Both the position numbers and the translations under genes were made by a program. The notes below the pieces were generated by a model, which saw only the letters and a list, made by a program, of their open reading frames with translations, did not search any database and was not told where the DNA came from. From positions 7,659 through 60,025 of the forward strand of contig PLYT01000057.1 in assembly GCA_003153475.1 (NCBI GenBank): DNA of 52,367 bases, in the 5' to 3' direction. Below are positions 9,203 through 16,855 of this stretch, in pieces. This DNA is from Betaproteobacteria bacterium. Its GTDB lineage: Bacteria > Pseudomonadota > Gammaproteobacteria > Burkholderiales > Casimicrobiaceae. Position 1 is the first letter of the stretch. Each line of letters opens with the position of its first letter.

Positions 9203-10077
9203 TTCGACAACCGCTTCATCATGAAATACACCAGAGGCAGCACCAGCGGCAGCGCGCAGACGATCGCCGCCATCGCCAGGTCTACCTGATCGAGGCGCAG
9301 GTACCGGATGCCAAGCGTCGCGAGCACGTGCGTCAGATCGGCGGGACCGCCGCCGGTCAACAGGTAGACGCTGTTGAAATCGCCCAGCGTCCAGATCATC
9401 GACAGGATCGTGGACGTCAGATACAGCGTCCGCATCGACGGCCAGGTGATGAAACGGAATTTCTGCCAGGTCGACGCGCCGTCGACCGACGCGGCCTCAT
9501 AGTGCTCGGCGGGTATCGCCAGGCGTCCGGCGATCAGTATCAGCGTCCAGAATGGCAGCGATTTCCAGATATGCACGGTGATCGCCATCGCCAGCGCGAT
9601 CGTCGGGTCGTTCAGCCAGTTCGGGCCATCCAAACCCGTGACCCTGAAAATCACGCTGTTGATGATGCCCCACTCGGGGTTGAGCATGAACCGTATCGAC
9701 AAGATGGTCGGAATCGACGGCACCGCCCAGGGGAGAATGAACAGCAACGACAGCCACTTGATCCACCACCGCGCTTGCACGAAGAATCCGGAAAGGAATA
9801 GCGCGATCACCATCTTGATGTTGATGCCGACGATCAGGAAGACCAGCGTGTTGATGACCGACCGAGTGAATATCGGATCCTCGACGAGCCTGACATAGCT
9901 GTCCGGATGTCGCGCGAGCCATAGTCCGTAACCGATCGGGTAGAGCACGAAGACGAGGAAGACCAGCACGTACGGCGCGATCAGGATCAGCCCCCACGTC
10001 TGCCACGTCGACAAGCGCTTCTTGGCCGGTCCCGCGGGTAGCGCAGGCTCGACGCGCGGAAGTGCGATCGTGGACAC
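9199..10077 (-). CDS. Carbohydrate ABC transporter permease (MalF type)
   Basis: A 292-residue permease with a basic, proline-rich N-terminal tail, then six hydrophobic helices starting near residue 28. The EAA loop is HYEAASVDGASTWQKF, around residue 190, with the family's G at the usual place. TGGGPADLTHVLATLGIRY near the C-terminus is typical of MalF/UgpA-type permeases. It pairs with the next gene, overlapping it by four bases. A REP-like double hairpin separates it from the binding-protein gene upstream, an arrangement like malE-malF of enteric bacteria. Confidence 0.92.
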   Translation of the reverse strand: MSTIALPRVEPALPAGPAKKRLSTWQTWGLILIAPYVLVFLVFVLYPIGYGLWLARHPDSYVRLVEDPIFTRSVINTLVFLIVGINIKMVIALFLSGFFVQARWWIKWLSLLFILPWAVPSIPTILSIRFMLNPEWGIINSVIFRVTGLDGPNWLNDPTIALAMAITVHIWKSLPFWTLILIAGRLAIPAEHYEAASVDGASTWQKFRFITWPSMRTLYLTSTILSMIWTLGDFNSVYLLTGGGPADLTHVLATLGIRYLRLDQVDLAMAAIVCALPLVLPLVYFMMKRLSK

Positions 10078-10117
10078 GTTTCAGCAAGTCTGACGCGTTG
10101 AATCGGGTGAAGGCGTC

Positions 10118-10185
10118 GTCCCCGCGGAAGCGGGGACCCAGTGGCTTTGACTCAAACGACACCGGGTTCCCGCGTTCGCGGGAAC
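10118..10185. repeat. REP-like paired palindromes between binding-protein and permease genes
   Basis: Two perfect hairpins: GTCCCCGC/GCGGGGAC arms around a GGAA loop (10118-10137), and GTTCCCGCG/CGCGGGAAC arms around TT (10166-10185), 28 bp apart. The outer flanks (GTCGTCCCC and GGGAACGAC) are also near-complementary. This form is a common dispersed repeat of proteobacteria. Its place in the operon, after the abundant binding protein and before the permeases, suggests it shields the upstream mRNA from 3' decay and lowers expression downstream. Confidence 0.8.
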
Positions 10186-10196
10186 GACGAAAGACC

Positions 10197-11564
10197 TCAG
10201 CCGGCGACCGCCTTGATGCGCGCGATCATTTCGTCGACCGCCTTGTCCACCGGAACCTTCTCGTTGACGACTCGATTCATCGCCTTGGCCCACACGTTCT
10301 CGTTGTTCAGGATCGTGAACTTGTAGTTCTTGGTGAACTCGAACGTCACCGTGCCGGCATGAAACTGGTTGTACACCGACTGGCGATGGCGGTCGGCCTT
10401 CCAGAACGCGCTTTCCGCGGCCTTCTTGGTCACCGGATACCACCGGCCCAGCGAGCCTTCGACGTACGGTGTCAGGTTCTGCTCCTGCAGCATGAACGCC
10501 ACGAATTCCTTCGCCCGCTTTTTGTTTTTCGCGTTCTTGAATATCACTCCGGTCTTTACCGCCGCGCGGTACACCATCTTCGAGCCGTCGGGCTTGTTGG
10601 GGAAGCCAGCCGTCGCGATCAATTCCTGGTAGTTCTTCTTCGCTTGCGCGCGCTGTTCGGCGGAAAGCGTTTCGTTGTTCATGTCGTCGAGCCACTTCGC
10701 GGCGATCGAGATCGTCGCGTTGTGGGTCATGATGATGGTCTTGTTGTGGAACGCGACATTGTTGTCCGGATCCTTCCACGAAGTCGACGACGGCGGCGTG
10801 CAGCCCTTGACATACGGCTCGGTATAGTCGCGAAGCGCGTTGATGAGCCCCTGCTTGACCTTCGGATCGTCAACCAGCAATTTGCCGTTGTCATCGACGA
10901 GCTTCACGTTGTATGCGTCGATGAACGTCAGGAACGAGAAAAACGAGTCGCTCGAATCGACACCCATCGGAAAGCCGGTGGCGTAGTTGCGGGTTCCGGT
11001 CTTCTGCCGGTAAGCCGGTTGCACCTTGTCGCACCAGAACGACCAGTAGCCCTTCCAGTCGGTCGGAATGTCGGACTCCTTGAAGCCCGCAGTGTTCAGC
11101 ATGTCGATCCAGTACTGGATATGCATCGTCTGCTGCTTCAGCGGAAACGCGTAGTACGCGCGCTTCTTGGTCTGGTCGTCGTACAGGTAGGTCGTCTCCA
11201 GCGTGTTCGGCAGGAACTGGGCTTTCATGGGCGTCAAAATGTCGGAGAGATCCTCGAGCTTGCCGTCGAACGCCCACTTGCCGGTGACCTGGAAGTCGTA
11301 CACGTCGCCATAGGAGACATCCGGCGGCGTGCCCGCGTCGAGCGCCGCGACTGTTTTCGGAATCGTGTCCTGCACCGGATACTGCGAGAGCTCGACCTTG
11401 ACCTTGGTCTTGTCCTCGAATTTCTTGATCGCCGCGAGCAATGCGTCGTCCTCGGACTTGTAGAAACCCTTGTTCCACCAGACATTGAGCGTTTCCTGCG
11501 CCAGAGCATGCCCCGCAAAGGCCAGTGCACAGCCGGCAATGACACCGGCGATAAGCTTGTTCAT
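10197..11564 (-). CDS. ABC transporter sugar-binding protein
   Basis: A 455-residue secreted binding protein of the bacterial extracellular solute-binding family 1. A signal peptide spans about residues 1-22 (MNKLIAGVIAGCALAFAGHA), probably cut after ALA before QETLNVWW. No lipobox is visible, so it should be free in the periplasm. The domain core with NVWWNKGFYKSEDDALLAAIKKFE and the aromatic-rich middle part fit a carbohydrate ligand. The ATG at 11564 is preceded by AAGGAGGAG at ideal spacing, which rules out the longer frame starting 25 codons upstream. It has its own promoter at 11627-11655. It feeds the two permeases downstream. Confidence 0.92.
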   Translation of the reverse strand: MNKLIAGVIAGCALAFAGHALAQETLNVWWNKGFYKSEDDALLAAIKKFEDKTKVKVELSQYPVQDTIPKTVAALDAGTPPDVSYGDVYDFQVTGKWAFDGKLEDLSDILTPMKAQFLPNTLETTYLYDDQTKKRAYYAFPLKQQTMHIQYWIDMLNTAGFKESDIPTDWKGYWSFWCDKVQPAYRQKTGTRNYATGFPMGVDSSDSFFSFLTFIDAYNVKLVDDNGKLLVDDPKVKQGLINALRDYTEPYVKGCTPPSSTSWKDPDNNVAFHNKTIIMTHNATISIAAKWLDDMNNETLSAEQRAQAKKNYQELIATAGFPNKPDGSKMVYRAAVKTGVIFKNAKNKKRAKEFVAFMLQEQNLTPYVEGSLGRWYPVTKKAAESAFWKADRHRQSVYNQFHAGTVTFEFTKNYKFTILNNENVWAKAMNRVVNEKVPVDKAVDEMIARIKAVAG

Positions 11565-11626
11565 TGACTCCTCCTTGATACCGTTGTTTATCAGTCTGTA
11601 GTTCGTCTGCCTGTGTCGGCCGTGGC

Positions 11627-11655
11627 AGCCTAAGGTCAAGCCACTCCAGTGTCAA
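11627..11655 (-). promoter_or_regulatory. Sigma-70-type promoter of the binding-protein gene
   Basis: Read on the minus strand, a perfect -35 TTGACA (complement at 11650-11655) is followed after exactly 17 bp by TAGGCT (11627-11632), which keeps the T-A----T positions of the -10 box. It starts 12 bp after the UxaA-family stop codon and predicts a leader of about 55 nt ending in AAGGAGGAG. An internal promoter would let the binding protein and importer be expressed apart from the enzyme genes upstream. Confidence 0.65.
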
Positions 11656-11667
11656 TCCGAGCCGGCA

Positions 11668-13191
11668 TCACATGACGGCTCCCAGATACCACGGTACGAA
11701 TTCGTTCTGTCCGTATCCGTGCAGTTCGCTTTTGCTCTTTTTTCCCGACGCGGTGTCCAGGATCATGCGGAAGAATCGCTCGCCTATCTCGTCGACCGAT
11801 GCCGCTCCATCGACGATCTCGCCGCAGTTGATGTCGATGTCTTCTTCCTGCCGGTTCCACAACGCGGTGTTGGTCGCGAGCTTCAGCGACGGCGACGGCG
11901 AGCAGCCGTACGCGGAGCCCCGGCCGGTGGTGAAGCAGATCATGTTCGCACCGCCGGCGACCTGGCCGGTCGCCGACACCGGATCGTAGCCCGGCGTATC
12001 CATGTACACGAAGCCCCGGGCGGTCACCGGCTCCGCATACTCGTAAACGGCGACCAGATTGGTCGTGCCGCCCTTGGCCACCGCGCCCAGCGACTTCTCG
12101 AGTATCGTTGTCAACCCACCGGCCTTGTTACCCGGCGACGGGTTGTTGTTCATCTCGCCCTTGTTGCGCGCCGTGTATTCCTCCCACCACTTGATGCGGC
12201 CAATGAGCTTGTCGGCGACTTCCTTCGAAACGGCGCGGCGGGTCAGCAGGTGCTCGGCGCCGTAGATCTCCGGCGTTTCGGACAGGATCGCGGTGCCGCC
12301 ATGCTTCACCAGGCGGTCGACCGCCGCGCCCAGCGCCGGATTCGCCGTGATCCCCGAGTAGCCGTCCGAGCCTCCGCATTGCAGACCCAGCACCAGATGA
12401 CTGGCCGAAACGCTCTCGCGCGTGACCTGATTCGCGTGCGGCAGCATTTCGCTAACCATCGCGACGCCCCTGGCGATCGACTTGCCGGTGCCTCCGGTGT
12501 CCTGGATGCTGAACGTGTGCAGCAGCGGACCCTCCTTGAGGCTCTCCGCGCCGAGCAGGGCATTGATCTGGTTGGCTTCACAGCCCAGGCCGACGATCAG
12601 CACGCCGGCGAAGTTGGCGTGGCGCGCGTAGCCGCCGAGGGTACGCCGCAGCACCTGCATGCTCTCGCCCTGCACGTCCATGCCGCAGCCGCTGCCGTGC
12701 GTCAGCGCAACGACACCGTCGACGTTGGGAAACTGCGCCAGCGCCTCGCCCTTGAACGCATCGGCGATGCCGTGCGCGACGGTCGCCGAGCAGTTCACGG
12801 TCGACAGGATCCCGATGTAGTTTCGCGTCGCAACGCGGCCGTCGGGACGGACGATACCCATGAATGTCGCCGCCGGCTCCACGAATTGCGTGGGCTTCAC
12901 GTCGGCGCCGACCGCGTAGTCGCGCGCGAAATCGCCCATCGCCAGGTTATGCAGGTGCACATGCTCCCCGGGTCCGATCGGACGCTTGGCAAAACCGATG
13001 ATCTGGTTGTAGCGCTTGACCGGCTCGCCCACCGCAATGGCGTGCGTGGCGACCTTGTGCCCGGGCGGGATCAGGCCGGAGATCGTGACTTTTTCGTCGA
13101 GCAGTACCGTGCCCGAGACCAGCTGCTGCCTGGCGATGACGACATCGTCGGCAGGGTGCAGGCGAATCGTGAATGAAGTCTTGGTCAGCAT
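11668..13191 (-). CDS. UxaA-family sugar-acid dehydratase (altronate dehydratase type)
   Basis: A 507-residue full-length UxaA/GarD-type protein. An N-terminal SAF domain (about residues 9-85, with DDVVIARQQL) is followed by the catalytic domains with GRVATRNYIGIL, HGSGCGMDVQG, GLGCEANQI and LGLQCGGSDGYSGITANPALG, all typical of altronate and galactarate dehydratases. The expected reaction is dehydration of a hexonate or pentonate to a 2-keto-3-deoxy acid using a bound Fe2+. GGGAG precedes the ATG. It lies 17 bp after the idonate-dehydrogenase-like gene. D-altronate is the textbook substrate, but no uronate isomerase or mannonate dehydratase is present, so another sugar acid is possible. Confidence 0.85.
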   Translation of the reverse strand: MLTKTSFTIRLHPADDVVIARQQLVSGTVLLDEKVTISGLIPPGHKVATHAIAVGEPVKRYNQIIGFAKRPIGPGEHVHLHNLAMGDFARDYAVGADVKPTQFVEPAATFMGIVRPDGRVATRNYIGILSTVNCSATVAHGIADAFKGEALAQFPNVDGVVALTHGSGCGMDVQGESMQVLRRTLGGYARHANFAGVLIVGLGCEANQINALLGAESLKEGPLLHTFSIQDTGGTGKSIARGVAMVSEMLPHANQVTRESVSASHLVLGLQCGGSDGYSGITANPALGAAVDRLVKHGGTAILSETPEIYGAEHLLTRRAVSKEVADKLIGRIKWWEEYTARNKGEMNNNPSPGNKAGGLTTILEKSLGAVAKGGTTNLVAVYEYAEPVTARGFVYMDTPGYDPVSATGQVAGGANMICFTTGRGSAYGCSPSPSLKLATNTALWNRQEEDIDINCGEIVDGAASVDEIGERFFRMILDTASGKKSKSELHGYGQNEFVPWYLGAVM

Positions 13192-13208
13192 GGCTTGGCT
13201 CCCGTCGT

Positions 13209-14234
13209 TTAAGCGGCGACGACCTGGACCTTGGTGCTGCGAGTTTTGTCTTTCGCCAGCGCGAATGCCTCGACGGCGTCCTGCAGCGCAAACTGGCCCG
13301 ACAGCAGGGGCTTGACGTCGACGCGGCGCGAGGACAGGTAATCGACCGCCCAGTCGAACTCGATCCCCCAGCGAAACGCGCCCTTGAGATCCAGCTCCTT
13401 GGCCATGACGTCGTTGACGACGAACGGCATCGGCTCGTGCGGGATGGTACCGACCTGCACGATCGTGCCGCCCCGCTTCGCGGCGGCGACGCAGGACTTC
13501 AACGCGGCGAAGCTGCCGGAAACCTCGAACGATACGTCGTATTGCGGTGCGGCGAGGGCATCGGGCTCGCGGTCGGCGCGTATCGTCCGGTCGGCGCCGA
13601 CTTGCCGCGCGGTCGCGAGCGGCCGGTCCAGAATGTCCGACACCGCGACGTGCCTCGCGCCAGCCAGCCGCGCAGCAATCACCGTCAGGCAGCCGATCGT
13701 TCCGGCGCCGGTGATCAACACCGACTTGCCGAGGAGCTCCGGGCCGCGATTGACCGCGTGCAGCGCGACCGCCAGCGGCTCAGCGAACGCGATCTCGCCC
13801 AGCGAAATGTCGGCGGCCACCGGATAGCATTGCCGCTCGCCCATCACGAAATATTCGCAGAACATGCCCTGCACGTGCGGGTAGATGCTGGCGCTGCCCA
13901 GGAACCGCATATTGCGGCAAAGCTGCTCGCGGCCTTCGCGGCAGTAATCGCATTGCCCGCAGGCATGCGACGGGCTGACGGCGATCCTGTCGCCCGGCTT
14001 GACGCGGGTGACGCCGGGGCCGACCTTGGCGACGACACCCGAGGCTTCGTGCCCGGGGATCAGCGGCTCGCGAACGACGAAGCTGCCGTTTCGCCCTTCG
14101 TAATAGTAGTGAAGATCGGAGCCGCAGATGCCCCCGGCGCCGAGCCGGATCAGCACCTGGCCGGGGCCGGCCTCCGGCAGCGCGCTGTCTTCGATGCGCA
14201 GGTCTTCCTTGGCGTGAATGCGGCAGGTCAGCAT
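13209..14234 (-). CDS. Zinc alcohol dehydrogenase, L-idonate 5-dehydrogenase-like
   Basis: A 341-residue medium-chain dehydrogenase. Catalytic zinc ligands Cys37 (GGICGSD), His62 and Glu63 (GHE), and the structural zinc cysteines 92, 95, 98 and 106 are all present. The nucleotide-binding motif GAGTIG is at 176-181; the SDILDRP segment after the next strand, with an Asp after it, favours NAD. GGICGSDLHYYYEGRNG is close to L-idonate 5-dehydrogenase (IdnD). It would oxidise a hydroxyl of a polyol or aldonate. It follows the regulator gene in the operon. Sorbitol or L-galactonate dehydrogenase are alternatives. Confidence 0.83.
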   Translation of the reverse strand: MLTCRIHAKEDLRIEDSALPEAGPGQVLIRLGAGGICGSDLHYYYEGRNGSFVVREPLIPGHEASGVVAKVGPGVTRVKPGDRIAVSPSHACGQCDYCREGREQLCRNMRFLGSASIYPHVQGMFCEYFVMGERQCYPVAADISLGEIAFAEPLAVALHAVNRGPELLGKSVLITGAGTIGCLTVIAARLAGARHVAVSDILDRPLATARQVGADRTIRADREPDALAAPQYDVSFEVSGSFAALKSCVAAAKRGGTIVQVGTIPHEPMPFVVNDVMAKELDLKGAFRWGIEFDWAVDYLSSRRVDVKPLLSGQFALQDAVEAFALAKDKTRSTKVQVVAA

Positions 14235-14264
14235 GATCGTTCTTTCGTCGAGGCGGTCGCGTGG

Positions 14265-14966
14265 CTATTGCCGCGCATCCCAGCCGGTATTGAAGCGCTT
14301 GTAGGCCTTGTTCAGGTGCTTCTGCATCGCGGTTCGGGCTTCGTCGGGGTTACGCGCGATGATCGCCTTGAGCACATGGCGATGCTCGGCGATCGCGGCA
14401 AACCAGAGCTCGGGGCTGTCGTAGTGGTGCTCGAGTTGCGCGAACAGCGGACCCATCCGTTCTTCCCAGAGCATTTTCAGCACCGCCACCAGCGCGCCGT
14501 TGCCGGTGGCTTCGGCGACGCGCAGATGGAACAGCCGGTCGGCGGCGAGCGGCTGTACCTTGTCGGTCTCCATGATCCGCTGCATCTCTCCCAGCGCATC
14601 TTCGATCGCGGCGATATGCTCCTTTTTCGCCGACTTGGCGGCAAGCGCCGCGCATTCGCCTTCGATGATCCATCGCGCGCGCAGGAGCTCGAACGGTCCG
14701 GACGCGGCCTGCACTTCGCGATCGTGGCCGTTGCCTCCGCCGAGGACATAGATCCCCGAGCCGATGCGCACTTCGACCAGGCCTTCGACTTCGAGAGCGA
14801 TCAGTGCCTCGCGCACCGAGGGTCTCGACACGCCCAGCTGCCGGGCCAGATCGCGCTCCGGCGGCAGCCGCTGGCCGGGCGTGTATTCGCCCGACCGGAC
14901 GAGCGAGCGGATCTGGTCGGCGATCTGCCGATACAGGCGGCGGGGCTCGATACTCTGGATAGGCAT
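14265..14966 (-). CDS. GntR/FadR-family transcriptional regulator
   Basis: A 233-residue regulator. The winged helix-turn-helix at about residues 8-75 contains PGQRLPPERDLARQLGVSRPSVREAL, the FadR-subfamily signature. The C-terminal all-helical FCD domain (about 95-225) has DRLFHLRVAEATGN and later histidines (EHRHVLKAI, MQKHLNKAY) that usually bind a metal and the effector acid. It heads the minus-strand operon. A FadR-type operator lies in the divergent promoter region to its right, so it probably represses both arms and itself, and is released by a sugar acid or breakdown product. The ATG at 14966 has no strong ribosome-binding site. Confidence 0.9.
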   Translation of the reverse strand: MPIQSIEPRRLYRQIADQIRSLVRSGEYTPGQRLPPERDLARQLGVSRPSVREALIALEVEGLVEVRIGSGIYVLGGGNGHDREVQAASGPFELLRARWIIEGECAALAAKSAKKEHIAAIEDALGEMQRIMETDKVQPLAADRLFHLRVAEATGNGALVAVLKMLWEERMGPLFAQLEHHYDSPELWFAAIAEHRHVLKAIIARNPDEARTAMQKHLNKAYKRFNTGWDARQ

Positions 14967-15025
14967 GGTCGAAAGCCGCGCCGTCTTGGCCTGCCTGAGG
15001 CTGGCAAGGACGCTTCGAGACAGCG

Positions 15026-15055
15026 TAGCTAAGCAAAATACACCGATTTGGTCAA
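15026..15055 (-). promoter_or_regulatory. Candidate promoter of the GntR-led operon
   Basis: On the minus strand TTGACC (complement at 15050-15055) is followed after 18 bp by TAGCTA (15026-15031). The -35 box ends two bases from the operator at 15057-15067 and contains a further TGGT half-site, which would make the promoter repressible by the GntR protein. The -10 match is modest. Confidence 0.45.
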
Positions 15056-15056
15056 G

Positions 15057-15067
15057 TGGTCTTACCA
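15057..15067. promoter_or_regulatory. FadR-type operator
   Basis: TGGTCTTACCA is a perfect TGGT-N3-ACCA palindrome and fits the TNGTNNNACNA consensus of FadR-subfamily GntR regulators. A second TGGT half-site lies at 15049-15052. It sits between the divergent GntR operon and SDR genes and overlaps the expected -35 region of the latter, so binding should shut both promoters. Confidence 0.7.
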
Positions 15068-15086
15068 ATTTTCGGACCCGCTTTGC

Positions 15087-15092
15087 TAAAAT
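15087..15092 (+). promoter_or_regulatory. Candidate -10 box of the SDR/FAH genes
   Basis: TAAAAT lies 27 bp before the TTG start chosen for the SDR gene and 20 bp after the operator. No good -35 is visible (TTACCA, spacing 19, overlaps the operator), which suits a repressed promoter. Confidence 0.5.
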
Positions 15093-15119
15093 GTGGCCCC
15101 ACCCCACGAAAGGCATCGC

Positions 15120-15875
15120 TTGAGCGGACGACTCGCAGGCAAACTGGCGCTGATCACCGCCGCCGGACAAGGCATCGGCCGCGCCGCGGCGCTGGCGATG
15201 GCCAAAGAAGGCGCCTCTGTCTGGGCGACCGACGTCAAGCCGGAACTGCTGGAGCAGTACCGCGGTGTTGCCAACGTCAACACCCGGGCGCTCGACGTGC
15301 TCGACGATGGCGCCGTCCGCGAAGCCATCGGCGCGCTGCCGCCGCTCGATGTGCTGTTCAATTGCGCCGGGTACGTACATCACGGTACGGTGCTCGACTG
15401 CACGCCGAAGGATTGGGCATTCAGCTTCGACCTGAACGTGCGCGCGATGTTCATCACCATCCAGTCTGCGCTGCCGAGAATGCTCGAGCATTGCGCCAAA
15501 ACGGGGGGAAGCGCCAGCATCATCAACATGGCTTCGGTCGCCGGCTCGCTCAAAGGCATTCCGAATCGCTTTGCCTACGGCGCGAGCAAGGCGGCGGTCG
15601 TCGGACTGACCAAGTCGGTCGCGGCCGATTTCGTCGCCCGAGGGATACGCTGCAACGCGATCGCGCCGGGCACGGTCGACACGCCGTCGCTGCACGAGCG
15701 CATCAACGCCTTTGCGGATCCGGTCGAAGCGCGCAAGAACTTCATCGCGCGCCAGCCGATGGGCCGGCTCGCGACGCCCGAGGAGATTGCTCCGGTCGTC
15801 GTGTTTCTGGCATCGGACGAATCGGCCTTCGCGACCGGCACCGTTTACTCGGTCGATGGCGGCATGACCATTTGA
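15120..15875 (+). CDS. Short-chain dehydrogenase, 2-keto-3-deoxy-fuconate dehydrogenase-like
   Basis: A 251-residue SDR. The cofactor motif TAAGQGIG is at residues 13-20, the NCAG motif at 81-84, the catalytic Ser139 in MASVAG, and Tyr153-x3-Lys157. Asp38 after the second strand favours NAD. LAGKLALITAAGQGIGRA and DVKPELLEQ resemble 2-keto-3-deoxy-L-fuconate 4-dehydrogenase and BDH2-like enzymes, which oxidise a 2-keto-3-deoxy acid to a 2,4-diketo acid. I chose a TTG start because GAAAGG lies about seven bases upstream and the protein then begins MSGRLAGK; a GTG at 15093 would add nine unlikely residues. The FAH gene follows. Confidence 0.85.
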   Translation: MSGRLAGKLALITAAGQGIGRAAALAMAKEGASVWATDVKPELLEQYRGVANVNTRALDVLDDGAVREAIGALPPLDVLFNCAGYVHHGTVLDCTPKDWAFSFDLNVRAMFITIQSALPRMLEHCAKTGGSASIINMASVAGSLKGIPNRFAYGASKAAVVGLTKSVAADFVARGIRCNAIAPGTVDTPSLHERINAFADPVEARKNFIARQPMGRLATPEEIAPVVVFLASDESAFATGTVYSVDGGMTI

Positions 15876-15891
15876 CGCTCTAGTCTTGCAT

Positions 15892-15970
15892 CGCCGTCCG
15901 TGCTTCGACAAAGCTCGGCACGAACGGCGGATCGCTTAATCGTTCGCCTCGAGCCGGCCGAAGGGCGAAC
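15892..15970. repeat. REP-like pair of palindromes between SDR and FAH genes
   Basis: The first hairpin (15892-15929) pairs CGCCGTCCGTGC with GCACGAACGGCG, with one mismatch, around TTCGACAAAGCTCG. The second (15942-15970) pairs GTTCGCC with GGCGAAC. Both match the very common proteobacterial repeat built from CGTGCTGAGCTTGTCGAAGC-type and GTTCGCCCTGAGCC-type palindromes. It ends 18 bp before the FAH start and could alter mRNA stability between the two genes. Confidence 0.78.
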
Positions 15971-15988
15971 CCGCATGAAAGACTGACG

Positions 15989-16849
15989 ATGAAACTCGTA
16001 CGCTACGGCCCTGTGGGCAAGGAAAAGCCCGGACTGATCGATGCCGACGGCAAGCTGCGCGACCTGTCGCGCAAGATTCGCGACCTTGACGCAACGACGC
16101 TCGCGCCGGCCAGGCTCAAGGAACTGGCGAAGCTGGACATGCGGCGGCTGCCGCTGGTCAAAGGCAAGCCGCGCTTCGGTCCCTGCGTCGCGACGCCGTC
16201 GAAGTTCGTCGCCATCGGGCTCAACTACATCGATCACGCCAAGGAGACCGGCGCGCCGATTCCCGAGCACCCGATCGTCTTTTTCAAGTCGCAGACCTGC
16301 ATCGTCGGGCCGAACGACAACGTGATGCTGCCGCAGGATTCGACCAGCACCGACTGGGAAGTCGAGCTCGGCGTCGTCATTTCGCGCACCGCGCGGCAAG
16401 TCGCCGAAAAAGACGCGCTGAAGTACGTCGCCGGCTATTGCATCGTCAACGACGTCTCCGAGCGCGAGTTTCAGATGAAGCGCAGCGGCTCGCAGTGGAG
16501 CAAGGGCAAGGGCTGCGACACCTTCGGCCCGATCGGCCCGTACCTGGTGACGACCGACGAGATCAAGGACCCGCAGAATCTCGACATGTGGCTCGACGTC
16601 AACGGCGTGCGCCGCCAGACCGGCAACACGCGGACGATGATCTTCGGCATCGCGGCGCTGGTCGCCGACGTGTCGCGCTACATGACGCTGCTGCCCGGCG
16701 ACGTCATCACGACCGGCACGCCGCCCGGAGTGGCTCTGGGCATGAAGCCGACGCCGCAATATCTGAAGGCCGGCGACGTCGTCACCCTGGGCATCGAGGG
16801 CCTCGGCGAGCAGCGCCAGAAAATCGTCGCGTTCAAAAAGGGACGCTAG
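15989..16849 (+). CDS. FAH-family hydrolase, probable 2,4-diketo-3-deoxy sugar-acid hydrolase
   Basis: A 286-residue fumarylacetoacetate hydrolase-family protein, usually annotated as ureidoglycolate lyase or 2,4-diketo-3-deoxy-L-fuconate hydrolase. Motifs are GLNYIDHAKETG near residue 78, the metal ligands Glu124 and Glu126 in DWEVELG and Asp155 in VNDVSERE, KGKGCDTFGPIGP near 172 and TGTPPGVALG near the C-terminus. It would cleave a 2,4-diketo acid made by the SDR into pyruvate plus lactate or glycolate, depending on the sugar. Ureidoglycolate lyase is unlikely because no allantoin genes are near. The iminopeptidase starts six bases later. Confidence 0.85.
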   Translation: MKLVRYGPVGKEKPGLIDADGKLRDLSRKIRDLDATTLAPARLKELAKLDMRRLPLVKGKPRFGPCVATPSKFVAIGLNYIDHAKETGAPIPEHPIVFFKSQTCIVGPNDNVMLPQDSTSTDWEVELGVVISRTARQVAEKDALKYVAGYCIVNDVSEREFQMKRSGSQWSKGKGCDTFGPIGPYLVTTDEIKDPQNLDMWLDVNGVRRQTGNTRTMIFGIAALVADVSRYMTLLPGDVITTGTPPGVALGMKPTPQYLKAGDVVTLGIEGLGEQRQKIVAFKKGR

Positions 16850-16855
16850 GAAATT

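Noticed and set aside
14265..15911. Long minus-strand frame extending the GntR gene to 548 codons
   Set aside because: The part upstream of 14966 lies antisense to the SDR gene and shows low-complexity composition. The regulator starts at ATG 14966, where the HTH domain begins as expected.
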